Shown here: one piece after another, positions 1-4,963 of the stretch
Layout of the letters: every line of letters starts with the position of its first letter
How positions within the stretch are numbered: position 1 is the first letter of the stretch
DNA from: JALYSX01 sp036510515
GTDB lineage: Bacteria > Vulcanimicrobiota > Vulcanimicrobiia > Vulcanimicrobiales > Vulcanimicrobiaceae
DNA length: 5,345 bases
Assembly (NCBI GenBank): GCA_036510515.1
Contig: DATCDS010000102.1
Coordinates: 1-5,345, forward strand
Direction: 5' to 3'
Program-made: the position numbers and the translations under genes
The notes under the pieces: generated by a model
What the model saw: the letters and a program-made list of their open reading frames with translations, nothing else
Database searches by the model: none
Told to the model about the DNA's origin: nothing

Positions 1-1
1 G

Positions 2-394
2 ACCGTCGTCCGCCGTCGCCGCGAATGCCTCGACCCGCGGTGCAAGCATCGATTCACCACGTACGAGCGGATGGAAGCGCCGCGTCTTTTCGTCGTGAAA
101 AAGGACGGTCGACGCGAGCAATACAGCCGGGACAAGGTGCTGGCGGGCCTGCGCAAGGCCTGCGAGAAGCGACCGATCTCCGAGAGCCAAATGGAATCGA
201 CTGCCGCCGATATCGAGCGGGAGTTGTTCGCGCGCGGCGAGAGCGAGGTCCCCGCGACCATCGTCGGCGAGAAATTGATGGAAGCCCTGCGCACGCTCGA
301 TCCGGTCGCCTACATTCGTTTTGCCAGCGTCTATCGCTCGTTCCGCGACGTCGAGTCGTTCCGCGAAGAACTCGCGGCGTTGCTCTCTAAGTAA
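2..394 (+). CDS. nrdR: Transcriptional repressor NrdR, 5' end cut by window edge
   Basis: NrdR senses ATP/dATP through an ATP-cone domain and represses ribonucleotide reductase genes by binding NrdR boxes. The visible part is the last 130 residues of a family usually about 150-160 residues long. It opens with the arginine-rich run before the second zinc knuckle, followed by the typical FTTYER sequence (codons 53-70) and then a complete ATP-cone starting at FVVKKDGRREQYSRDK and continuing through KACEKRPIS. The C-terminal part contains the conserved VAYIRFASVYRSF segment. The first zinc knuckle and the true start lie upstream of the window. ATG 71 is an internal methionine, because the zinc-ribbon sequence continues upstream of it in frame. 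Oddity: the second knuckle reads C-L-D-P-R-C (Cys codons at 26-28 and 41-43), so the cysteines are four residues apart instead of the usual two. dut follows after 6 bp, which fits a shared role in deoxynucleotide supply. No NrdR box is visible in the window. Confidence 0.95.
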   Translation, partial: TVVRRRRECLDPRCKHRFTTYERMEAPRLFVVKKDGRREQYSRDKVLAGLRKACEKRPISESQMESTAADIERELFARGESEVPATIVGEKLMEALRTLDPVAYIRFASVYRSFRDVESFREELAALLSK

Positions 395-396
395 GG
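393..396 (+). promoter_or_regulatory. Shine-Dalgarno for dut
   Basis: AAGG sits across the nrdR stop codon. It is 4 nt before ATG 401 and 7 nt before ATG 404. The spacing favours 404, so the dUTPase may begin one codon later than the outer ATG. The site implies coupling of dut translation to termination on nrdR. Confidence 0.5.
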
Positions 397-400
397 CGCG

Positions 401-859
401 ATGATGTCGTTGGACGTTCGCGTCGCGTTGCGGCGCCTGCCCGAGGGCGAAGGCCTGCCCGTTCCCTGCTACATGTCGGCGCTGGCCGCCGGTGCGGACC
501 TGTGCGCCGCCGTGGCCGACGACCTGACGCTATCGCCCGGCGAACGCGCGATGGTGCCGACCGGCTTTTCGATCGCGGTGCCGCCCGGCTACGAAGCTCA
601 AGTGCGCCCGCGCAGCGGCCTAGCGCTGCGACACGGCGTGACGGTCTTGAACTCACCGGGTACGATCGATGCGGACTACCGCGGACCGGTCAACGTGATT
701 TTGGCAAATTTGGGCGACGAGCCATTTTCGATTTCGCGCGGCGATCGGATCGCGCAATTGTTGATCGCGCCGGTTTCGCGCGCGAACTTCGAACTGGTCG
801 ACGCCTTGCCGGAGAGCGCGCGCGGCGATGGCGGCTTTGGAAGCACGGGCCGAGCGTGA
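401..859 (+). CDS. dut: dUTP diphosphatase (dUTPase), trimeric type
   Basis: This enzyme hydrolyses dUTP to dUMP and pyrophosphate. It keeps uracil out of DNA and supplies the substrate for thymidylate synthase. The protein is 152 residues, the normal length for the homotrimeric family, and all five family motifs are present in order: AGADLCAA (30-37), RPRSGLA (69-75), GTIDADYRG (87-95, with the family's catalytic Asp at D90), RGDRIAQL (113-120) and the C-terminal glycine-rich lid RGDGGFGSTG (141-150). No key residue is missing. ATG 401 is used here, but ATG 404 is equally possible and is better spaced from the Shine-Dalgarno, removing only one Met. The gene sits 6 bp after nrdR, and its stop TGA overlaps the GTG start of the next gene (GTGA at 856-859). 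It is therefore very probably one transcript with nrdR and panE. Confidence 0.97.
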   Translation: MMSLDVRVALRRLPEGEGLPVPCYMSALAAGADLCAAVADDLTLSPGERAMVPTGFSIAVPPGYEAQVRPRSGLALRHGVTVLNSPGTIDADYRGPVNVILANLGDEPFSISRGDRIAQLLIAPVSRANFELVDALPESARGDGGFGSTGRA

Positions 860-1842
860 ACGTCTACATCGTCGGCAAAGGGGCCGTCGGAACGTTCTTG
901 GGCGAACTGCTCGAGGGCGCGGGCGTCAACGTCGTCTACGCGCCGCGCGATCTGGCGGCGGTGGAACCGTACGATGCCGATGTCGCCATCGTCGCGACCA
1001 AAGCCTACGACACCGACGGTGCGATCGAAACGTTGCGCAAAGCGATCGTCCGTCCGCAGACGTGCGTTTTCGTGACGCCGCAAAACGGTGTGGGCAACGA
1101 AGAAAAATTGGTCGCCGCGTTCGGCGCCGACGCGGTCGTCGCTGCGGCGCTGACCGTTCCGGTCGACCGGGATCGCGACGGTCATGCCAACGCGACGCGC
1201 GAGGGCGCCCTGGCGGTGGCGCCCGTCGGCAACGCCGCGTTCAACTGGCTCAACGCGACCTTCGCGCAGACCGGCCTCAAGGTGCAGGTCGTCGACGATT
1301 GGCGCGCGCTCAAGTGGAGCAAGCTCGCCCTCAACGTGATCGCCAACGCCTCCTGTGCGATCCTTAACGTCTTGCCCAATCGCTTGGTCCACTTCGATAA
1401 CGTCTTCACGCTGGAAATTCGGGCGATCCGCGAAGTTCGCGCGGTGATGTCTGCGATCGGCGTCAAGCCCGTCGATTTGCCGCGCTATCCGGTACGCGTG
1501 CTGCAAGGCATTGCGACCTTGCCCAGTCCGGTCTCGCGGCTGATCCTCAGCAAGCGGATCGCCGACGCGCGCGGCACCAAGCCGCCCTCGCTGCTGCTCG
1601 ATCTGCGCGGCGGGCGCCCGCAAACCGAAGTGGAGTTTCTCAACGGCGCGGTGGCGTTTGCCGGCAGCGCGCACGGCGTTCCGACGCCGGTCAACGCGGT
1701 GTTCTGCCGCGTGCTCGACGACATCGCGCACATGCCGCAGCTGTGGGCAAAGTATCGCGAGCGCCCCGATACGCTCAGCGCCGAGGTCGATGCGGAAGTG
1801 CATCGCGTTCGCGCGCTCGCGCGCAGCCAGAAAGCGCGCTGA
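856..1842 (+). CDS. panE: 2-dehydropantoate 2-reductase (ketopantoate reductase) family
   Basis: Members reduce 2-dehydropantoate to pantoate with NADPH, a step of pantothenate and CoA synthesis. From GTG 856 the protein is 328 residues, close to the family's usual 300-330. The N-terminal Rossmann fold begins at once with GKGAVG (7-12), the GxGxxG nucleotide site. QNGVG (76-80) matches the family's QNGxG. The WSKLALNVIAN segment (154-164) carries the expected catalytic Lys (K156) and the conserved Asn (N160). SLLLDL (245-250) and TEVEF (257-261) supply the Ser, Asp and Glu of the substrate site (S245, D249, E258), by comparison with the E. coli enzyme. The frame stays open upstream to 502, but that part overlaps dut out of frame and the Rossmann fold begins right at GTG 856. 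Its start overlaps the dut stop by 4 bp, and chdC follows after 5 bp. Some paralogues in this superfamily act on other 2-keto acids, so the exact substrate is inferred. Confidence 0.88.
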   Translation: MNVYIVGKGAVGTFLGELLEGAGVNVVYAPRDLAAVEPYDADVAIVATKAYDTDGAIETLRKAIVRPQTCVFVTPQNGVGNEEKLVAAFGADAVVAAALTVPVDRDRDGHANATREGALAVAPVGNAAFNWLNATFAQTGLKVQVVDDWRALKWSKLALNVIANASCAILNVLPNRLVHFDNVFTLEIRAIREVRAVMSAIGVKPVDLPRYPVRVLQGIATLPSPVSRLILSKRIADARGTKPPSLLLDLRGGRPQTEVEFLNGAVAFAGSAHGVPTPVNAVFCRVLDDIAHMPQLWAKYRERPDTLSAEVDAEVHRVRALARSQKAR

Positions 1843-1847
1843 GCGTC

Positions 1848-2693
1848 GTGCGCGATCCCAACGTCCCCGAATCGCTGGAAGGCTGGTGGATTCTCCATCG
1901 CATGTTCGCGTTCGACCGCCGTTCGTGGGATCGGCTGCCGGCCAAGCGCCGGCGCAAATACGCCGAACGCGCCGGCGAGCTGTTCGCGCATCTGGCCGGC
2001 CGTCCCGAGGGTGATTGCTCGCTCGCACAGTTGGTCGGACACAAGGGCGACCTGATGCTCACGCACTACGCGGAAGATTACGAGGGCCTGGCCTACGCGC
2101 AGACGCTGGTCGATAAGTTAGAGTTCGCGGAGTTCTTGCTGCCGATGAGTTCGTACGTCTCGGTGCTCGAGATCGGTTTGTACGATGCGACCGCGAAGAT
2201 TCACGCCGAGTTGGCCGCGCGCGAACTCGCGCCGCATTCGCCTCCGTGGATGAAAGCCTTTGACGAGCTCTTGGCCGCGCAGGCACAGGGCCCGCACGTC
2301 GGCCCGCGCTTGCACGCCAAGGTGCCGCGGCGCCGCTACGTCTGTTTCTATCCGATGGACAAGCGACGCGGCGAGACGGTCAACTGGTACGATCTACCGT
2401 TCGACGAGCGTTTGAAACTGATGGCCGAGCATGGCAAGGTCGGCCGTTCCTATCACGGTCACGTGACCCAGGTGATTTCCGGTTCGATCGGCTTTGACGA
2501 TTACGAGTGGGGCGTCGACTTATACGCCGACGACCCACTGGTTTTCAAGAAGTTGATCTATGAAATGCGCTTCGACCCCGCCAGTTCCCGATACGCTGAG
2601 TTCGGGCCGTTTTGGAGCGGCGTCCAGTTCGGCGCCGATCAGTTGGGCGCGTTTTTAGACGGGGATACCGTTCCGGCTTTGTCGGAGGCGTAA
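1848..2693 (+). CDS. chdC: Coproheme decarboxylase ChdC/HemQ (chlorite dismutase family)
   Basis: ChdC performs the final step of the coproporphyrin-dependent heme pathway. It uses peroxide to decarboxylate the two propionates of Fe-coproporphyrin III to give heme b in the cytoplasm. The 281-residue product closely resembles the Bacillus/Geobacillus enzymes: an N-terminal EGWWILHRMFAFDR segment (11-24), then KYVCFYPMDKRR-like RRYVCFYPMDKRR (162-174), then the block from HGKVGRSY through SGSIGFDDYEWGV (195-223), then EMRFDPASSRYAEFG (239-253). By comparison with the Geobacillus enzyme, Y168 is the radical tyrosine, K172 the nearby lysine, H195 the proximal heme ligand, Q208 the distal glutamine and R241 the conserved arginine. 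GTG 1848 is chosen because it lies 5 bp after the panE stop and just before the first conserved block. The open frame back to ATG 1743 would overlap panE by 100 bp. The residues after about 259 are a poorly conserved tail, and its last 55 bp overlap the convergent DUF5069 gene. Confidence 0.93.
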   Translation: MRDPNVPESLEGWWILHRMFAFDRRSWDRLPAKRRRKYAERAGELFAHLAGRPEGDCSLAQLVGHKGDLMLTHYAEDYEGLAYAQTLVDKLEFAEFLLPMSSYVSVLEIGLYDATAKIHAELAARELAPHSPPWMKAFDELLAAQAQGPHVGPRLHAKVPRRRYVCFYPMDKRRGETVNWYDLPFDERLKLMAEHGKVGRSYHGHVTQVISGSIGFDDYEWGVDLYADDPLVFKKLIYEMRFDPASSRYAEFGPFWSGVQFGADQLGAFLDGDTVPALSEA

Positions 2694-3037
2694 CCCTCCT
2701 CGGCATCTTGTTTGTCGAGATCGTCGGCGTGCTCGTCGAGCACGAACCGATTGGCCTGCGCTCGCTGCTCGTCGGTGACGTGTTCGTCGAAATACGTGAC
2801 CAGGCGGTCGTCGTCATACTCGTGCGCGATCATCGTTTCAAACGCGTCCTTGGAAACGCCGGTGCGATCCAGAAAGCCCATCGAGAGCGGACAGTACGCG
2901 ATGTACTCGCCCTGGGTTCCCGCGTGCTGCGCGCGAGCCTTATCGGCCAATCGTGCCAGCCAAGCGTAACGTCCCAAGGTCTCGCGCCCGCTGCGCGGCG
3001 CCTGCTTCGAAAGATCGGGTGCCGTTAATGTTGTCAT
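2639..3037 (-). CDS. DUF5069 domain protein
   Basis: This is a 132-residue soluble protein that I recognise as a DUF5069 member, a family with no established function. The signature is in the N-terminal half: DLSKQAPRSGRETLGRYAWL (8-27), then LADKARAQHAGTQGEYIAYCPL (30-51, with the GEYI..CPL core), then GFLDRTGVSKDAF (54-66). The C-terminal third is acidic and hydrophilic (EHADDLDKQDAEE at 102-114). There is no signal peptide or membrane segment. The start ATG at 3035-3037 is preferred because the family begins just before the DL.K..PRS motif. The in-frame ATG at 3070 would add 11 residues without family support. The gene is transcribed towards chdC, and the two 3' ends overlap by 55 bp. It diverges from the membrane-protein gene at 3134. 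Family membership is fairly certain, but function is unknown. Confidence 0.85.
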   Translation of the reverse strand: MTTLTAPDLSKQAPRSGRETLGRYAWLARLADKARAQHAGTQGEYIAYCPLSMGFLDRTGVSKDAFETMIAHEYDDDRLVTYFDEHVTDEQRAQANRFVLDEHADDLDKQDAEEGYASDKAGTVSPSKNAPN

Positions 3038-3070
3038 GCCTGAGGTGTTCCCACAAAACGGCGGCTCCAA

Positions 3071-3106
3071 CGCCGGGGTACTCGCCGGTAGGGCCGCCGG
3101 GGACGC
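3071..3106. repeat. Three CGCCGG hexamers in 12-bp register
   Basis: CGCCGG occurs at 3071-3076, 3083-3088 and 3095-3100, each start exactly 12 bp after the last. The first and third copies extend to CGCCGGGG. The array is flanked by GGCGGC (3060-3065) and GCCGCC (3093-3098), which could pair over a 27-nt loop. It lies in the 96-bp gap between the divergent starts of the DUF5069 gene and the membrane-protein gene, where shared regulatory sites would be expected. No convincing -35/-10 pair is visible in this gap. In GC-rich DNA such a pattern can arise by chance, so an operator role is only a suggestion. Confidence 0.4.
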
Positions 3107-3121
3107 CCTCGCTCGATCGTC

Positions 3122-3126
3122 GAAGG
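3122..3126 (+). promoter_or_regulatory. Shine-Dalgarno fixing the start at 3134
   Basis: GAAGG ends 7 nt before ATG 3134. This is good spacing and supports that ATG as the start of the membrane protein. Confidence 0.6.
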
Positions 3127-3133
3127 CGGCGAT

Positions 3134-3958
3134 ATGTCGAGCGCGAGCGTGGGAGATATCCTCGCCGGAACGGCTATTTCCGCCGGCGTTGCCGTTGCGG
3201 TCGTGCTTTCTTTTGTCGTGCTGTGGCTGCTCTCGTATTCACTGCGAGGTAAGCGCGCCGGCGACGTGACCGAGCCGCGCCTTCGCGAAGCGCTCGGGAA
3301 ATTCAGCTGGGCGACGCTGCTCGTCAGCATTGCGTCCATCTTTGTGGCGTTCTTGCCGATCTATGGGACTCTTGAATTACGTTTCATCGACGTTCTGCTC
3401 GGCATCATCGGCATAATCGCCGTCAATCGCACGCGCGCAGATCTGGCGTCGCCCAATTTACGTGAAAGGGGTCTCTCCGGCTGGTGGCTCCTTCTAATAG
3501 TACCGTGCGCGTCTTGCATCGGTGTGTGGCTGGCTGCAACCTTGTTCGTTTCCGGTGGCCCGTTTCTGGACGCTCGGTCGGCCCTTCAAATGATACGCGT
3601 CGCCCGAGAGATTCCGCCCGGCACGCCGCGCTCCGTTGCCTACGATCGTCTGCGAGCCGAACATTTGGTCGCATTCAACTACGATTACGCCCACGCGACG
3701 GAGGACAGCGTTGGTGATTTCGAACGATTCGATGAGGGGCCGTGGCCCGATCCCAGTCGAACTCCCACACCGGTAATGATGCAGCAGGGGGAACCGGACG
3801 ACGGTCTCGATCCCGCTCATCCCTTTGCGCTGGTGAAGTATCGCATGAGCACGATGATCCTCTGCACGGCTTGGCAAATCCAAAGGATCACCTTCGATAA
3901 CCAAGACCGCGTGCGCGCGATCGTCAACGACGGACCGCCGGAGAACCTTTGCCCATGA
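3134..3958 (+). CDS. Unrecognised four-helix membrane protein with C-terminal extracytoplasmic domain
   Basis: I do not recognise a family. The 274-residue protein has four hydrophobic segments at roughly 11-35, 58-78, 83-98 and 115-140. Positive charges cluster after the first (SLRGKRAG) and between the third and fourth (NRTRADLASPNLRER). By the positive-inside rule both loops are cytoplasmic, which puts the N-terminus and the C-terminal domain (about 141-274) outside. That domain starts with an amphipathic stretch and PPGTPRSVAYDRLRAE (161-176), has a Pro/Asp-rich middle (200-228), and ends with ITFDNQDRVRAI (252-263). The outline of a Gly-Thr turn, a short helix and a terminal beta-strand with a D..GR-like turn loosely recalls small BamE/SmpA-like periplasmic folds, but that is weak. 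C244 and C273 could form a disulfide, and C125 and C128 lie inside the fourth helix. The start is supported by GAAGG at 3122-3126. The gene stands alone, divergent from the DUF5069 gene and separated by 89 bp from padR. Confidence 0.75.
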   Translation: MSSASVGDILAGTAISAGVAVAVVLSFVVLWLLSYSLRGKRAGDVTEPRLREALGKFSWATLLVSIASIFVAFLPIYGTLELRFIDVLLGIIGIIAVNRTRADLASPNLRERGLSGWWLLLIVPCASCIGVWLAATLFVSGGPFLDARSALQMIRVAREIPPGTPRSVAYDRLRAEHLVAFNYDYAHATEDSVGDFERFDEGPWPDPSRTPTPVMMQQGEPDDGLDPAHPFALVKYRMSTMILCTAWQIQRITFDNQDRVRAIVNDGPPENLCP

Positions 3959-4008
3959 CCGCGCTAGTATGGTGAAATCCAACCGCGGAGACGATTGAAC
4001 GCCGATGC

Positions 4009-4047
4009 TTGACGGGATGGTATGATATAGTGTAGTTTGTAGATATT
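4009..4047 (+). promoter_or_regulatory. Probable promoter/operator of the padR unit
   Basis: The 89-bp gap before padR turns sharply AT-rich in its last 30 bases, unlike everything around it. TTGACG (4009-4014) resembles a -35 box. TATGAT (4021-4026) and TATAGT (4026-4031) each match the -10 consensus at five of six positions, but neither is spaced properly from TTGACG, so the exact boxes are uncertain. Short direct repeats fill the same stretch: GATAT at 4024-4028 and 4042-4046, and TGTAG at 4031-4035 and 4038-4042. PadR proteins usually repress their own operon by binding next to the promoter, so these repeats are candidate operator half-sites. Confidence 0.5.
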
Positions 4048-4380
4048 ATGGCGAAAGGCGCGTTTTTGGGCGAGTTCGAGCATACGGTTTTGCTCGCGTT
4101 GATTCGGTTGGGCGAGGGCGCGTATGGAGCACCCATTCGACAGGAGATCGAGGTGCAGACCGGACGCTCTCCCGCGATCGGCGCGGTGCATGCGACGTTG
4201 GCGCGTTTGGAGCGCAAGGGGTTGGTGCGATCATGGATCGGGGCGCCGACGCCCGAACGCGGCGGGAAAGCCAAGCGGCATTTTAAAGTGGAACCGCTCG
4301 GGTTAGAGGCGGTCAGGCAAGCGCGAACGGCGCTCGAACGCTTGCAGAGCGGCCTCGCAATCCGCGCGAGGTTTGCGTGA
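4048..4380 (+). CDS. PadR-family transcriptional regulator, short type
   Basis: This is a DNA-binding repressor of 110 residues. The winged helix covers about 9-85: first helix EFEHTVLLALIRL (9-21), then GAYGAPIRQEIEVQTGR (24-40), the recognition-helix region AIGAVHATLARLERKGLV (43-60), and a wing with RGGKAKRHFKVEPLG (71-85), where the family typically has RGGR.KRYY.LT..G. Only one further helix follows (86-105), as in short PadR proteins that dimerise through a single C-terminal helix. Such short PadRs are often encoded directly upstream of permease-prefix-domain membrane proteins, as here. The ligand is unknown. ATG 4048 has no clear Shine-Dalgarno: the sequence before it is AT-rich and close to the putative -10, so the transcript may be leaderless or nearly so. 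Its stop overlaps the GTG start of the next gene (GTGA at 4377-4380), so the two are coupled. Confidence 0.92.
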   Translation: MAKGAFLGEFEHTVLLALIRLGEGAYGAPIRQEIEVQTGRSPAIGAVHATLARLERKGLVRSWIGAPTPERGGKAKRHFKVEPLGLEAVRQARTALERLQSGLAIRARFA

Positions 4381-4943
4381 AGCCGCCGTTGGTGCCGCGC
4401 GCGCTCGTCGCGGCGGTCGCGACGCAGAGCGACTACGAATGTCTCGCCGGCGATCTTTGCGAGGAGTATTCGCAGCGCGTCGAATCGTTTGGCGCCGCGG
4501 CCGCGGATCGCTGGTATTGGTCGCAAGCGCTTCGCTCCGTGCCGACGCTCCTCGTCTTGTCGCGCTCCGACGACTCGCTCGTGGACTCCCTCAAGATCGG
4601 AGCGTTGGTCGTCGCGACGCTCGTGGCGACGATCCTGGTCGGGGCGCTTGCGAATGGCGCACTCGATAGTTTTTTCAACGGTTCGTATGCGCCACTCTGG
4701 CTTCATTTCGCGGCAAGCTGGTCGATCGTGTTGCTGGCCGGCTACGCGTTGGCTTATCTCGCGCGCAGACGCAGCGTACGATTGGCGATCGGCGCAGCGC
4801 TTTTCTTTGTTGCCGCCTTCGCCATCCCGTCCGCGCTCGGTCTTTCGGGCCGGATCTATCCGCTGGCGTGGCTCCTGTTGCTCGGAACGATCCCGGCTAT
4901 GACGGCGGGCGCGTCGCTCGGTCACGTCCTGCGACGCCTCTAA
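4377..4943 (+). CDS. Permease-prefix-domain membrane protein lacking a permease
   Basis: The 188-residue protein starts with a permease prefix domain: PPLVPRALV (3-11), then GDLCEEYSQRVESFG (25-39), then RWYWSQALRS (45-54). This domain normally sits at the N-terminus of acidobacterial-type duplicated FtsX/MacB-like permeases. Here it is followed only by four hydrophobic segments, at about 73-95, 106-128, 135-152 and 160-182, and the protein stops. There is no MacB periplasmic domain and no FtsX domain. The arginine cluster LARRRSVR (128-135) between the second and third helices is probably cytoplasmic, which places both termini in the cytoplasm. The GTG start is supported by GAGG at 4368-4371, 5 nt upstream, and overlaps the padR stop by 4 bp. 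The frame ends cleanly at TAA, and the next gene begins 20 bp later, so this looks like an intact small protein and not a fresh truncation. A role as a membrane sensor or PadR partner is only inference. Confidence 0.85.
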   Translation: MKPPLVPRALVAAVATQSDYECLAGDLCEEYSQRVESFGAAAADRWYWSQALRSVPTLLVLSRSDDSLVDSLKIGALVVATLVATILVGALANGALDSFFNGSYAPLWLHFAASWSIVLLAGYALAYLARRRSVRLAIGAALFFVAAFAIPSALGLSGRIYPLAWLLLLGTIPAMTAGASLGHVLRRL

Positions 4944-4963
4944 AACGTCGATCTGCCGACAGA

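Noticed and set aside
502..855. Possible N-terminal extension of the panE frame
   Set aside because: It overlaps dut out of frame, is arginine-rich, and the Rossmann motif of PanE begins right after GTG 856.
1743..1847. Possible N-terminal extension of chdC from ATG 1743
   Set aside because: It would overlap panE by 100 bp and its residues do not look like the family N-terminus. GTG 1848 fits the operon spacing.
676..2028. Long minus-strand open frame (450 codons) opposite dut, panE and chdC
   Set aside because: It is antisense to three genes with clear family motifs, its translation is arginine-rich with no recognisable domain, and such frames are a common by-product of GC-rich codon bias.
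2612..3028. Plus-strand open frame of 138 codons
   Set aside because: It is the complement of the DUF5069 gene, whose minus-strand translation carries the family motifs.
3038..3070. Eleven-residue N-terminal extension of the DUF5069 protein
   Set aside because: The family sequence begins close to the internal ATG at 3035-3037, and the extra residues have no family support.
3961..3995. CCGCG/CGCGG pairing after the membrane-protein gene as a terminator
   Set aside because: Only five base pairs with a loop of about 20 nt and no T-tract, so it is not a credible intrinsic terminator.
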